A stretch of 64,000 nucleotides of DNA from Albimonas sp963816545 (GCA_963816545.1 CAWFLE010000013.1:1-64000); one strand, 5' to 3'; positions 21,030-30,873 are shown, counted from the first letter of the stretch. Translations and numbers: made by a program. The notes: generated from the sequence alone by a model not told the origin.

Positions 21030-21398
21030 TTGGCGCGCATCGCTGGCGTGAACATCCCGACGAACAAGAGGGCGCACATCGCGCTCACCTACATCCACGG
21101 CATCGGCCAGAGCACGGCGAAGGAGGTCTGCTCCGCCGTCGGCATCGCCGAGGAGCGGCGCGTGAACGAGCTGTCGGACGCCGAGGTTCTCGCGATCCGC
21201 GAGTATATCGACGGCAACGTGCAGGTCGAGGGCGACCTCCGCCGCGAGGTGGCCGTGAACATCAAGCGGCTGATGGATCTGGGCTGCTATCGCGGCCTGC
21301 GCCATCGCCGCCAGCTCCCGGTTCGCGGGCAGCGCACCCATACCAACGCCCGCACCCGCAAGGGCAAGGCGAAGCCGATCGCCGGCAAGAAGAAGTAA
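21030..21398 (+). CDS. rpsM: 30S ribosomal protein S13, TTG start
   Basis: Complete 122-aa S13 of the 30S head, contacting P-site tRNA. The protein starts ARIAGVNIPTNKRAHIAL directly after a TTG codon at 21030, and no in-frame ATG lies nearby, so TTG must initiate. GGAGACGGA supplies the ribosome-binding site. The C-terminal RGQRTHTNARTRKGKAKPIA is intact. Confidence 0.97.
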   Translation: MARIAGVNIPTNKRAHIALTYIHGIGQSTAKEVCSAVGIAEERRVNELSDAEVLAIREYIDGNVQVEGDLRREVAVNIKRLMDLGCYRGLRHRRQLPVRGQRTHTNARTRKGKAKPIAGKKK

Positions 21399-21410
21399 GG
21401 AGCGGCTTCG

Positions 21411-21800
21411 ATGGCTCGTGACAAGCTGCGCGTGAAGCGCAAGGAGCGCAAGAACATCACTGCGGGCGTCGCCCATGTGAACTCTTCGTTCAACAACACC
21501 AAGATCCTGATCGCCGATGCTCAGGGGAACGCCATCTCGTGGTCGTCCTCCGGCGCGATGGGCTTCAAGGGCTCGCGAAAGTCCACGCCCTATGCGGCCC
21601 AGGTGGCCGCCGAGGATGCGGGCAAGAAGGCCCAGGAGCACGGCATGCGCACCCTCGAGGTCGAGGTGCAGGGCCCCGGCTCCGGCCGCGAGTCCGCGCT
21701 GCGCGCGCTTCAGGCGGTGGGCTTCACCATCACCTCGATCCGCGACGTCACCCCGATCGCCCATAACGGCTGCCGGCCCCCGAAGCGCCGCCGCGTCTGA
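21411..21800 (+). CDS. rpsK: 30S ribosomal protein S11
   Basis: Complete 129-aa S11 of the 30S platform. Family blocks are AHVNSSFNNTKILIADAQGN, GSRKSTPYAAQVAAEDA and RDVTPIAHNGCRPPKRRRV. GGAGCGG precedes it. rpsD, next in E. coli, is not here. Confidence 0.98.
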   Translation: MARDKLRVKRKERKNITAGVAHVNSSFNNTKILIADAQGNAISWSSSGAMGFKGSRKSTPYAAQVAAEDAGKKAQEHGMRTLEVEVQGPGSGRESALRALQAVGFTITSIRDVTPIAHNGCRPPKRRRV

Positions 21801-21825
21801 CGCGCGCCAGGACACGCCGGCGAAC

Positions 21826-21848
21826 GGCCCGCGCCCACGGCGCGGGCC
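21826..21848 (+). promoter_or_regulatory. Hairpin between rpsK and rpoA
   Basis: Arms GGCCCGCGCC and GGCGCGGGCC with a CAC loop form a perfect 10-bp stem in the 129-bp gap. It may set the ratio of RNA polymerase alpha to ribosomal proteins; no U-tract follows. Confidence 0.45.
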
Positions 21849-21929
21849 ATCGGCCGTTACGACGGCCGCACTGAATTCCTCGGGACCCCCGGCGCTTCGG
21901 ATCTCGCCCGGGAACGGATGGAGGACCCC

Positions 21930-22949
21930 ATGATCCATAAGAACTGGCAGGAATTGATCCGGCCGAATGCGCTCGACATCCGTCCCGGCGCCGACAAGTC
22001 CCGGCAGGCCACCGTGGTCGCCGAGCCGCTGGAACGCGGCTTCGGCCTCACGCTCGGCAACGCGCTGCGCCGGGTGCTGCTGTCCTCGCTCCAGGGTGGC
22101 GCGATCACCTCGATCCAGATCGACGGCGTGCTGCATGAGTTCAGCTCCGTCCCCGGCGTGCGCGAGGACGTGACCGACATCGTCCTCAACATCAAGGGCG
22201 TCGCGGTGAAGATGGAGGTCGAGGGGCCCAAGCGCGTGACCCTGCGCGGCGAGGGCCCCGGCCTGGTGACCGCCGCCGACATCCAGACCACCAACGGGAT
22301 CGAGATCCTGAACCCCGACCACGTGATCTGCCACCTGGACGAGGGCGCCTCGTTCCATGTCGAGCTGACCGTGGACCAGGGCAAGGGCTACGTCCCCGCG
22401 GACCGCAACAAGTCCGAGGACAGCCCCATCGGCCTGATCCCGATCGACGCGCTGTTCAGCCCGGTCAAGAAGGTGTCCTACAAGGTCGAGCCGACCCGCG
22501 AGGGGCAGGTGCTCGACTATGACAAGCTGACCCTGACCATCGAGACCGACGGCTCGCTGACCCCGGACGACGCGGTGGCCTACGCCGCGCGCATCCTCCA
22601 GGACCAGCTCTCGATCTTCGTCAACTTCGACGAGCCCGAGAGCGCCGGCCGCGGCGACGAGGAGGAGCTGCCCGGGGGCATCCCGCCCATGCTGCTCAAG
22701 AAGGTGGACGAGCTGGAGCTGTCGGTCCGCTCCGCCAACTGCCTGAAGAACGACAACATCGTCTATATCGGCGACCTGGTGCAGAAGACCGAGGCGGAGA
22801 TGCTCCGGACCCCGAACTTCGGCCGCAAGTCGCTGAACGAGATCAAGGAGGTCCTCACCCAGATGGGCCTCCACCTCGGCATGGATATCCCCGACTGGCC
22901 GCCCGAGAACATCGAGGATCTGGCGCGCAAGTACGAGGATCAGTTCTGA
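21930..22949 (+). CDS. rpoA: RNA polymerase subunit alpha
   Basis: Scaffold for RNA polymerase assembly. The N-terminal domain shows MIHKNWQELIRPN and EPLERGFGLTLGNALRRVLL; the C-terminal helix-hairpin-helix domain ends with LELSVRSANCLKNDNIVYIG and PNFGRKSLNEIKEVL. Start at 21930 (339 aa) matches the family and has GGAGG just upstream; the ATG at 21918 lies before that site. Confidence 0.98.
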   Translation: MIHKNWQELIRPNALDIRPGADKSRQATVVAEPLERGFGLTLGNALRRVLLSSLQGGAITSIQIDGVLHEFSSVPGVREDVTDIVLNIKGVAVKMEVEGPKRVTLRGEGPGLVTAADIQTTNGIEILNPDHVICHLDEGASFHVELTVDQGKGYVPADRNKSEDSPIGLIPIDALFSPVKKVSYKVEPTREGQVLDYDKLTLTIETDGSLTPDDAVAYAARILQDQLSIFVNFDEPESAGRGDEEELPGGIPPMLLKKVDELELSVRSANCLKNDNIVYIGDLVQKTEAEMLRTPNFGRKSLNEIKEVLTQMGLHLGMDIPDWPPENIEDLARKYEDQF

Positions 22950-22954
22950 GACTT

Positions 22955-22990
22955 GCGCGGGGCGGAGGCTCAGGCTATCCGCCCCCCGCG
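22955..22990 (+). promoter_or_regulatory. Hairpin between rpoA and rplQ
   Basis: GCGCGGGGCGGA pairs with TCCGCCCCCCGCG with one extra C and an 11-nt loop, just after the rpoA stop. Likely an attenuator or processing site in the alpha operon. Confidence 0.4.
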
Positions 22991-23064
22991 ACCTGGGCTC
23001 CGGCCCCAAGGAGGGTCCCGCCAAGACGGACCCGGACAAAGCATAATTCGAAAGGACCAGAGAA

Positions 23065-23484
23065 ATGCGCCACGGTCACGGCTACCGCAAGCTGAACCGC
23101 ACCCACGAGCATCGCAAGGCGATGTTCGCAAACATGGCCTCGTCGCTGATCGTGCATGAGCAGATCAAGACCACCCTGCCCAAGGCCAAGGAGCTGAAGC
23201 GGATCATCGACAAGGTGATCACGCTCGGCAAGCGCGGGGACCTGAACTCCCGCCGCATCGCCCATGCAGAGCTGAAGCAGGACGAGGCCGTCAAGAAGCT
23301 GTTCGACGTGATCGCGCCCCGCTACAAGGAGCGGTCCGGCGGCTACTCCCGCGTGCTCAAGGCCGGCTTCCGCTACGGCGACATGGCCCCGATGGCCTTC
23401 ATCGAACTCGTGGACCGCGACGTCTCCGCCAAGGGCAAGGGCGACCGCGAGCGCGTCGCCGCCGAGGCCGACGCCGAAGACTGA
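23065..23484 (+). CDS. rplQ: 50S ribosomal protein L17
   Basis: Complete 139-aa L17. It starts MRHGHGYRKLNRTHEHRKAM and contains NMASSLIVHEQIKTTLPKAK and GGYSRVLKAGFRYGDMAPMA. Last gene of the ribosomal array. Confidence 0.97.
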   Translation: MRHGHGYRKLNRTHEHRKAMFANMASSLIVHEQIKTTLPKAKELKRIIDKVITLGKRGDLNSRRIAHAELKQDEAVKKLFDVIAPRYKERSGGYSRVLKAGFRYGDMAPMAFIELVDRDVSAKGKGDRERVAAEADAED

Positions 23485-23530
23485 CGCCGCGGAGCGCGCC
23501 CGTCCGGGCGCCGATGCGGAACGCGCACGC

Positions 23531-23565
23531 GCCGTCTCCCCGCCGGGAGGCGGCGCTTTCTCTTT
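23531..23565 (+). terminator. Rho-independent terminator of the alpha operon
   Basis: GCCGTCTCCC pairs with GGGAGGCGGC (one G-U) around CGCC, followed by GCTTTCTCTTT. It lies 46 bp after the rplQ stop and is the best intrinsic terminator in the GC-rich part. Confidence 0.75.
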
Positions 23566-23621
23566 CCGCCCCCGCGCTATACCTCTCCCGCAGCCGTGTC
23601 CCGCGCCCCGAGAGGTCCCGC

Positions 23622-24575
23622 ATGATCCGCACCCACCGCGTCGAGGCCGGCCGCTGCCGGGTCGAGGACCGGCCCGCCCTCATCGACGCCGCCTCCGCCT
23701 GGATCGACCTCGTGAATCCCACGCGGGAGGAGGAGCTGGAAGTGGAGCGCCTGATCGGCGCCGAACTCCCCACGCCCGAGGAGATGGCCGAGATCGAGGT
23801 CTCCTCCCGCGTCTACATGGAGGGGGAGGCGGCGGTGATGACCCTCCCCGTCCTGATCGCCTCGAAGGACTACCCCGAGATCGCGAACCTCACCTTCGTG
23901 CTCACCCCGCGCCACCTCGCCACCATCCGCTACGCCGAGCCGTCCTCGTTCACGGCCTTCGCCGCCTCCGCGCAGCGCCAGCCGGACCTCTGCTCGGGCC
24001 CGGTGGACGTGTTCGCCGGCCTCTCGGACGCCGTCGCCGACCGTATCGCCGACCTGCTGGAGGAGGCCGCCGCCCAGCTCGACCGCCTCGGGCGCAACGT
24101 CTTCGCCGCCGAGACCCCGGACCGCGACCTGCGGCGGATGATGCAGGATCTCGGCCGTTCGGGCGAGATCGCCTCCAAGTCCCGCGAGACGCTGGTCGGC
24201 CTCTCCCGCGTCATCGCCTTCGCGCGGGGCGTGGACCACATCCGCGCCGCCCCCCACGCCGCCCAGAAGCTGAAGGTCGTGGCCCGCGACGTGGACCTGC
24301 TGATCGAGCATGCAGACGCCACCGCCAACCGCATCACCTTCCTGCTGGACGCCATGCTCGGCATGATCAACATCGAGCAGAACGCCATCATCAAGATCTT
24401 CTCGGTGGTGGCGGTGATGTTCCTGCCCCCCACCCTGATCGCCAGCGTCTACGGCATGAACTTCCACGTCATGCCGGAGCTGGACTGGACCTTCGGCTAC
24501 CCGCTGGCGATCTGCGCCATGGTGGCCTCGATGATCGCGCCCTATCTCTACTTCCGCCGGAAGGGCTGGATCTGA
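23622..24575 (+). CDS. corA: CorA-family magnesium/divalent-cation transporter
   Basis: A 317-aa inner-membrane channel protein. The long cytoplasmic N-terminal domain is followed by a stalk helix and two C-terminal transmembrane segments. The signature YGMNF sits just after the first one (VVAVMFLPPTLIASVYGMNF), as in all CorA proteins. The start at 23622 follows GAGAGG. Ion selectivity (Mg, Co or Ni) cannot be decided from sequence. Confidence 0.92.
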   Translation: MIRTHRVEAGRCRVEDRPALIDAASAWIDLVNPTREEELEVERLIGAELPTPEEMAEIEVSSRVYMEGEAAVMTLPVLIASKDYPEIANLTFVLTPRHLATIRYAEPSSFTAFAASAQRQPDLCSGPVDVFAGLSDAVADRIADLLEEAAAQLDRLGRNVFAAETPDRDLRRMMQDLGRSGEIASKSRETLVGLSRVIAFARGVDHIRAAPHAAQKLKVVARDVDLLIEHADATANRITFLLDAMLGMINIEQNAIIKIFSVVAVMFLPPTLIASVYGMNFHVMPELDWTFGYPLAICAMVASMIAPYLYFRRKGWI

Positions 24576-24613
24576 CCCTTCCGCCGCCTCTTGCCCCGAC
24601 CTACCTTGAGCCC

Positions 24614-25987
24614 ATGCGCCTCACGCCCCTGATCCTCGCCCTCCTCCTCGCGCTGCCGGCCTACGCCCAGCCGCGCGAGGTCCCGCAAAGCGCCTCCGAG
24701 ATCCAGCTCTCCTTCGCCCCGGTGGTGAAGCAGGCCGCGCCCTCGGTGGTGAACATCTACGCCTCCCGCGTGGTCAACCACCGCAGCCCGTTCGAGGGCG
24801 ACCCGTTCTTCGAGCGGTTCTTCAAGGGCCTGATCCCCGGCGGCCGCTCGGTGCAGAACTCGCTCGGCTCCGGCGTGATCGTGGGCGAGGACGGGCTCGT
24901 GGTCACCAACCACCACGTGGTCGGCGAATCGACCGAGATCCGCGTGGTCCTCCACGACCGCCGCGAATACGAGGCGGAGATCCTGCTGGACGACCCCGAA
25001 TCCGACCTCGTGGTCCTGCGGCTGGAGGGCGCCGAGGACCTGCCCGCGCTGCCGTTCCGCGACACTTCGGACCTTGAGGTCGGGGACCTCGTGCTCGCCA
25101 TCGGCAACCCGTTCGGGGTGGGCCAGACCGTCACCTCGGGCATCGTCTCGGCGCTTGCGCGCACCAGCGGGCCTGCGGACGGGGGCTATTTCCTCCAGAC
25201 CGACGCGGCGATCAATCCGGGCAACTCAGGCGGCGCGTTGGTGGACATGGCCGGGCGGCTGGTGGGGATCAACACCTCGATCCTGTCGCGCTCCGGCGGC
25301 TCCATCGGCATCGGCTTCGCGGTGCCCGCGGATCTCGTGCGCCAGGTGGTGGCGCAGGCGGAGGCGGGGCGCTCCACCCTCGCCCGCCCGTGGTCCGGGG
25401 TGGAAGGGCAGCCGGTGGACGGCGCGCTGGCCGAGGCGCTCGGCATGCCGGTCCCGCAGGGCGTGGTGGTCAAGCGGCTGCACCCCAGCTCCCCCTTCGC
25501 CGCCGCCGGCCTCGCGCGCGGGGACGTGCTGCTGGCGCTCGACGGCCGGCCGGTGAACTCGCCGGCCGAGCTTTCCTTCCGCCTCGCCGCCCTCGGCCTC
25601 GGGCGGGAGGCGACCTGCGACTACCTCTCGGACGGCGAGCCGCGCACCACCCGCCTCCGCCTGACCGCCGCGCCCGAGGAGCCGCCGCGGGAGACCCGGC
25701 GCCTCCCCGGCCCGACGCCGCTGGGGGGCCTGACGGTCGCCAACCTCAACCCCGCCGTGGCCGAGGAGATCGGCGCGCCCTGGGACGTCAGCGGCGTGGT
25801 GGTCCTGTCGGCCGAGGACGAGTCGGCCCGCGGCGGCTTTCGGCCCGGCGACCTGATCGTCTCGGCCAACGGGCGGGAGGTCTCCGCCCCCGCGGATCTC
25901 GACGCGCTCGCCCGCTCCGCCCCCTCCGCCATCGAGCTGGTGGTCGAGCGGGACGGCAAGCGCGGCGCCCTGCGCTTCCGCCGATGA
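24614..25987 (+). CDS. degP: Periplasmic Do-like serine protease (DegP/DegQ type)
   Basis: A 457-aa envelope quality-control protease. A signal peptide (MRLTPLILALLLALPAYAQ) leads to a trypsin-like domain with catalytic His101 (TNHHVV), Asp131 (ESDLVVL) and Ser205 (NPGNSGGAL). Two PDZ domains follow, about residues 255-350 and 370-455. The stop overlaps rarA by ATGA. A degP-like gene after rplQ is common in Rhodobacterales. DegP versus DegQ cannot be separated here. Confidence 0.93.
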   Translation: MRLTPLILALLLALPAYAQPREVPQSASEIQLSFAPVVKQAAPSVVNIYASRVVNHRSPFEGDPFFERFFKGLIPGGRSVQNSLGSGVIVGEDGLVVTNHHVVGESTEIRVVLHDRREYEAEILLDDPESDLVVLRLEGAEDLPALPFRDTSDLEVGDLVLAIGNPFGVGQTVTSGIVSALARTSGPADGGYFLQTDAAINPGNSGGALVDMAGRLVGINTSILSRSGGSIGIGFAVPADLVRQVVAQAEAGRSTLARPWSGVEGQPVDGALAEALGMPVPQGVVVKRLHPSSPFAAAGLARGDVLLALDGRPVNSPAELSFRLAALGLGREATCDYLSDGEPRTTRLRLTAAPEEPPRETRRLPGPTPLGGLTVANLNPAVAEEIGAPWDVSGVVVLSAEDESARGGFRPGDLIVSANGREVSAPADLDALARSAPSAIELVVERDGKRGALRFRR

Positions 25988-27303
25988 GCGCGGACCTGTT
26001 CGACCGCGGCGCCGACGCCCCCGAAGCGCGGCCCGCGAAGGCCGGCGCGCGCCCGCTGGCCGACCGTCTGCGGCCCATGGCGCTGGAGGAGGTCATCGGA
26101 CAGGACCATCTCCTCGCCCAAGGTGCGCCGCTGGCGGAGATGGTCGCGGCGCGGGAGCTTCCGTCCCTGGTCCTCTGGGGTCCGCCGGGGGTGGGGAAGA
26201 CCACCATCGCCCGCCTGCTGGCCGAGGCGACGGATCTTGCCTTCGTCCAGCTCTCGGCCATCTTCACCGGGGTCGCGGACCTGCGGAAGGTGTTCGACGC
26301 CGCCAGGATCCGGCACGCGAACGGCGGGGGCACGCTGCTGTTCGTCGACGAGATCCACCGCTTCAACAAGGCTCAGCAGGACGGGTTCCTGCCGCATATG
26401 GAGACCGGGGCCGTCACCCTCGTCGGCGCCACCACCGAGAACCCGTCCTTCGAGCTGAACGCGGCGCTTCTCTCTCGCGCGCAGGTGCTGGTCCTGAACC
26501 GGCTGGACGAGGCGGCGATGGAGAAGCTGCTGGCCCGCGCCGAGACGCTGGAGCATCCCCTGCCGCTGACGCCGGAGGCGCGGGCGGCGCTGATCTCGCT
26601 GGCGGACGGCGACGGGCGGGCGCTGCTGAACCTCACCGAGCAGGCGCTGCGGATGGGGCCGGAGCCCGTGACCGGCGAGGCGCTGGCCAAGCGCCTGACC
26701 CGGCGGGCGGCGCAGTACGACAAGACCGGGGACGCGCATTACAACCTGATCTCGGCGCTCCATAAGTCGGTCCGGGGCTCGGACCCGGATGCGGCGCTCT
26801 ACTGGCTTGCGCGCATGATCGAGGGGGGGGAGGATCCGCGGTATCTCGCCCGCCGGATCACGCGGATGGCGGTGGAGGATATCGGCCTCGCCGACCCGGA
26901 CGCGGTGCGGCTCTGCCTGAACGCCTGGGAGACCTATGAGCGGCTCGGCTCGCCGGAGGGGGAGCTGGCGCTGGCGGAGGCGATCGTCCACCTCGCGCTC
27001 GCGCCCAAGTCCAACGCCGTCTACACCGCCTGGAAAGCGGCGCGCAGGCTGGCGAAGGAGACCGGATCCCACGCGCCGCCCAAGCACATCCTCAACGCGC
27101 CCACGAAGATGATGAAGGCGCAGGGCTACGGCTCGGGCTACGCCTACGACCATGACGCGGAGGAGGGGTTCTCGGGGCAGGACTACTTCCCCGACAGCTT
27201 CGAGCGGCCGTCGCTCTATCGCCCCGTGGAGCGGGGGTTCGAGCGGGAGCTGGGCAAGCGCCTCCAGTATTTCGAGAAGCTGAGAGCCGAGCGGAACCGC
27301 TGA
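25984..27303 (+). CDS. rarA: Replication-associated recombination protein RarA (MgsA)
   Basis: A 439-aa AAA+ ATPase acting at stalled replication forks with SSB. Walker A is LWGPPGVGKTTIARLL, Walker B is LLFVDEIHRFNKAQQDG and sensor 1 lies in VGATTENPSFELN. The C-terminal MgsA tetramerisation domain contains DPDAALYWLARMIEGGEDPR and APKSNAVYTAW. Coupled to degP by a 4-bp overlap. Confidence 0.95.
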   Translation: MSADLFDRGADAPEARPAKAGARPLADRLRPMALEEVIGQDHLLAQGAPLAEMVAARELPSLVLWGPPGVGKTTIARLLAEATDLAFVQLSAIFTGVADLRKVFDAARIRHANGGGTLLFVDEIHRFNKAQQDGFLPHMETGAVTLVGATTENPSFELNAALLSRAQVLVLNRLDEAAMEKLLARAETLEHPLPLTPEARAALISLADGDGRALLNLTEQALRMGPEPVTGEALAKRLTRRAAQYDKTGDAHYNLISALHKSVRGSDPDAALYWLARMIEGGEDPRYLARRITRMAVEDIGLADPDAVRLCLNAWETYERLGSPEGELALAEAIVHLALAPKSNAVYTAWKAARRLAKETGSHAPPKHILNAPTKMMKAQGYGSGYAYDHDAEEGFSGQDYFPDSFERPSLYRPVERGFERELGKRLQYFEKLRAERNR

Positions 27304-27316
27304 GGGGCGCCCGCGC

Positions 27317-27331
27317 GTTTCGCTGCGAAAC
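27317..27331. repeat. Palindrome GTTTCGCTGCGAAAC after rarA
   Basis: Perfect 7-bp arms around one T, 13 bp after the rarA stop. The same motif with A at the centre occurs after ptsP at 46731-46745, so it looks like a dispersed palindromic element found just after genes. Confidence 0.55.
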
Positions 27332-27572
27332 ACCCCTCGAATCCCGCTATGCGGAACGGGAGCGGCAAGCGCTTCGAGGCGTTGGGGCAGGTCGGAGCGT
27401 TGCCTTGTTTTCGCCGTGAAAAGGCCAGGGTTCGCCGTAGTTCCGCCGCGAAGGGCGCCGTTTCGCCATCTTGCACCATAATTGGGCCGCCGGATGGAGG
27501 TTCGTGCCCGAAACCCTTCTTCTCCGCCGCCGAGGGGGTGGACTTCGCCGCCCGAGGGCTAGTCTCCGGCCC

Positions 27573-29274
27573 ATGACCTTGCGCATCGCCCTTTCCCGCC
27601 TCGTCGCCGTGCTGGCCCTGTCGCTCCTGACCGCGGGCGCCTCGGCGCAGGGGCGGGACGCGCGGTGGTTCGAGGTTGGGTCGCTGAACCCCGGCCTATC
27701 GGCGCCGCCCGAGGATCTCGACCGCGCCACGCCGCAGGGCGCCGCGGTCGCGTTCGTCGAGGCCGTGCGCGACGAGGATTTCGACGCGGCCGCCCATCTT
27801 CTCGACCTGCGCGGGATCGCGCCCGACCGGCAGGCGGCGCTGGGGCCCGCGCTCGCGCGGCAGCTCGGGGAGGTGGTGGAGCGGCGCCTGACGCTCGATT
27901 ACGGAGAGCTGCCCGGACGCCCCGACGCGCGGGTGATCCCGGGCGCCGGCAGCAACCCGATGGCCGGGGAGGTGCGCCGGAGCTTCGACCTCGGGATCCT
28001 CGACCTCGACGGGCGGCCGTTCTCGATCCGCCTGAACCGGCTGAAGCCGGAGGGCGCGGACGCCGTCTGGGTGTTCTCCCGCCGCACGGTGGAGGCGACC
28101 CCCTTCCTGCACGAGCGCTACGGCCCCGGCTGGTTCGAGCGGCAGATCCCCGAATGGTGGGGCGAGATGTCGGGCTTCGGCATCTTCCGCTGGGAGGTGG
28201 GGGTGCTGCCGGCGCTGCTGGTGGCGGCGGCCGCGGTCGGGATGATCTCCCGCTACCTGTTCGCCCGCCTCGCGGGGCTCGCGCCCTGGCGGCGGGCGCG
28301 GCGGGCGCTGCTGGCGGCGCGGACGCCGCTCTCGCTGCTGGCGGCGGCGCTGATGGTGCGGTTCGCGGTGGCCACGGTGTTCATCTTCTCGGCGCCGGTG
28401 GCGAACATCCTGCATCCGGTGCTGCTGGTGGTGATGGCGGTCGCGGTGACCATGGCGATCCTGCGGGCGGTCGAACTCGGTGCTGGAGGTCATCGAGCGG
28501 CGGCATGTGGGGGACATGGACGGCGACGAGGATTCCGAGAAGCGGGATCTCTACACCTCCATCTACGCCTTCCGGCGGCTGGTGCTGCTGGCGGCGGTGA
28601 TCGTGGCGGCTTCGGTGGTGCTGTCGGAGCTGAACCTGTTCGAGAGCTTCGGGACCTCGCTCCTGGCGTCGGCGGGGGTGCTGACGGTGATCCTGGGGAT
28701 CGCGGGGCAGACGGTGCTGGGCAACATCCTCGCCTCCCTCCAGATCGCCTTCGCCAAGCCGATCCGCATCGGGGATTCGGTGCTTTACGAGGGGCACTGG
28801 GCCTATGTGGAGGCGATCTACTACACCCATGTCAGGCTGCAGACCTGGGACGGGCGGCGGCTGATCGTGCCGGTCAAGTACTTCATCTCGCACCCGTTCG
28901 AGAATTGGTCGGTGGTCGATGCCAAGATGACCTGGACCTTCACCCTGACGCTCGATCCCATCGCCGACGTGGAGGCGGTGCGGGACGTCTTCCTCGACAT
29001 CGCCTCCAAGGACGGGGACGTGATGCAGGACGAGCTGCTGAAGGTGCTGGTGGAGGCTCAGGATTCGAGCGGGCTGTTCGTGCGCTTCTACGTGACCGCC
29101 GCGGACCCGAGCACCGCCTGGACCCTGCACGCCCGGCTGCGGGAGCAGGTGATCCGCTGGATCAGCGAGACCCATCCCGAATGGTGGCCGCGCGAGCGGG
29201 TGGCCGACATGGGCCGCGCACCGGGGGCGCTGGAGGGAGGCGGGACCTCGACCTCGGCCGCCGCGGCGGAGTGA
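27573..29274 (+). CDS. MscS-family mechanosensitive channel, one frameshift
   Basis: Releases solutes during osmotic downshock. The start at 27573 gives a signal peptide (TLRIALSRLVAVLALSLL, ending ASAQG) and a periplasmic domain of about 200 residues. Membrane helices follow and then the MscS pore helix (SLLASAGVLTVILGIAGQTV) with the beta domain GNILASLQIAFAKPIRIGDS. The frame shifts by one base near 28474 between ILRAVE and SVLEVIERRH; repaired length is about 566 aa. The N-terminal domain is not one I can name. The frameshift is probably a sequence error. Confidence 0.88.
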
Positions 29275-29449
29275 GGCGGCTGCGGTCGGGGGGGGCGGTC
29301 GTGCCGGGGGAGCGGGTTGTGCTTGACCCGGGAAGCGAGTCGGCCGCTGCCGGGGGAGCGAGGCGACCGCCGCCGCGGCGGTGCCTCCTCCGCCGTCCCC
29401 GCGGCGGAGCGAGCTTGACGGCTTCGCGGGGCGGGCGCAGAAGGCCGGC

Positions 29450-29830
29450 ATGACGGTTCTTTCGGTCGCTCTCGGCGGCGCGCTCGGCGCCTCGCTCCGC
29501 TGGCTCTTCACGGGCTGGGCGATGCGGACGCTCGGGACCGGGTTCCCTTACGGCACGTTCGGGGTGAACGTTCTGGGCTCCTTCGTGATGGGCGTGTCGG
29601 CGGTGGTGCTGATGGAGCGGTTTCCCGGCGCCTGGGGCCGGTTCGCGCCGTTCCTGATGACGGGCGTGCTGGGGGGCTTCACCACCTTCTCGGCGTTTTC
29701 GCTGGACGCGCTGCATCTCATGGAGCGGGGTCGCCTGCTGGCGGCGGGAGGCTATGTGGCGGGCTCGGTGGGGCTGTCGATCCTCGCGCTGTTCGCGGGG
29801 CTGGCGCTGGCGCGCGGTTTCGGAGGCTGA
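29450..29830 (+). CDS. crcB: Fluoride channel CrcB/Fluc
   Basis: A 126-aa four-helix membrane protein that exports fluoride as a dual-topology dimer. The signature NxxG in FGVNVLGSFVMG and the phenylalanine-box region TGVLGGFTTFSAFSLD are present. No fluoride riboswitch was recognised upstream. Two bp separate it from the pseudouridine synthase gene. Confidence 0.93.
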   Translation: MTVLSVALGGALGASLRWLFTGWAMRTLGTGFPYGTFGVNVLGSFVMGVSAVVLMERFPGAWGRFAPFLMTGVLGGFTTFSAFSLDALHLMERGRLLAAGGYVAGSVGLSILALFAGLALARGFGG

Positions 29831-29832
29831 GC

Positions 29833-30870
29833 ATGGCGGGCGTGCAGACGCTGAGCGTAGGGGACGACGACGGGGACCAGCGGCTGGACCGCTGGCTCAG
29901 GAAGCGATTCCCGCAGCTCACCCAGGGGCGCATCGAGAAGATGCTGCGCAAGGGGGAGGTGCGGGTGGACGGCGGCCGGGCGAAATCCGCCCAGCGGCTG
30001 GAGCCGGGCCAGCAGGTGCGCGTGCCGCCGATCCCCGACGAGGCGCCGCCGGCGGACCGGCCGCGGGTGACGGATGCCGACGCCCGGATGATCCGGGACG
30101 CGGTGATCTATCGCGACGAGCAGGTGATCGCGCTGAACAAGCCGGCGGGGCTGCCCTCGCAGGGGGGGTCGGGGCAGGGGGACCGGCATGTGGCGGGGCT
30201 GGCGGAGGCGCTGCGCTTCGGGCTGACGCATGACCCGCACCTGGTGCACCGGCTGGACCGGGACACCTCGGGCGTGATGGTGCTGGCGCGCACGGCGACC
30301 GCGGCGCGGGCGCTGGCCGGCGCCTTCAAGTCCCGCGAGAGCCGCAAGATCTACTGGGCCGTGGTGGCCGGCGTGCCGAAGCCGGAGGCCGGGACCATCC
30401 GCTACGGGCTGGTGAAGGCCCCCGGCGGCGGCAAGGGCGAGGGCGAGAAGATGCGGATCATCCACCCCGACGAGGTGGAGGCCACCGAGGGCGCCAAGCG
30501 CGCCACCACGGATTACATGACGATCGACAATGCCGCGCAGCGGGCGGCCTGGGTGGCGCTGGCGCCGATCACCGGGCGCACCCACCAGCTTCGCGCGCAT
30601 ATGGCGGCGCTGGGCAACCCGGTGGCGGGGGACGGGAAGTACGGCGGCTCGGGCCAGACCAACGAGGGGGAAGGCTGGGGGGCGCAGCTCGGGGGGCAGG
30701 TCTCGCGCAAGCTGCACCTGCACGCCCGGTCGTTGAAGATCGCGCATCCCGCTACGGGGCGGCCGCTGCGGCTGGTCGCGCCCCTGCCGGAGCACATGGC
30801 CCGGACCTGGGACCTGTTCGGCTGGCGGCCCGAGGATGCGCCGGAGGATCCGTTCGCCGAGGAGGACTGA
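29833..30870 (+). CDS. rluC: RluA-family 23S rRNA pseudouridine synthase (RluC-like)
   Basis: A 345-aa enzyme that isomerises uridines in 23S rRNA. An N-terminal S4 RNA-binding domain (DQRLDRWLRKRFPQLTQGRI, KGEVRVDGGRAK) precedes the catalytic domain with VHRLDRDTSGVMVLAR holding the catalytic Asp. PITGRTHQLRAHMAALG is the second family motif. The S4 domain favours RluC or RluD over RluA; RluC is the usual name at this locus. Confidence 0.92.
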   Translation: MAGVQTLSVGDDDGDQRLDRWLRKRFPQLTQGRIEKMLRKGEVRVDGGRAKSAQRLEPGQQVRVPPIPDEAPPADRPRVTDADARMIRDAVIYRDEQVIALNKPAGLPSQGGSGQGDRHVAGLAEALRFGLTHDPHLVHRLDRDTSGVMVLARTATAARALAGAFKSRESRKIYWAVVAGVPKPEAGTIRYGLVKAPGGGKGEGEKMRIIHPDEVEATEGAKRATTDYMTIDNAAQRAAWVALAPITGRTHQLRAHMAALGNPVAGDGKYGGSGQTNEGEGWGAQLGGQVSRKLHLHARSLKIAHPATGRPLRLVAPLPEHMARTWDLFGWRPEDAPEDPFAEED

Positions 30871-30873
30871 GCC

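Noticed and set aside
29275..29449. Fluoride riboswitch before crcB
   Set aside because: The conserved riboswitch core and pseudoknot pattern were not found in this 175-bp gap.
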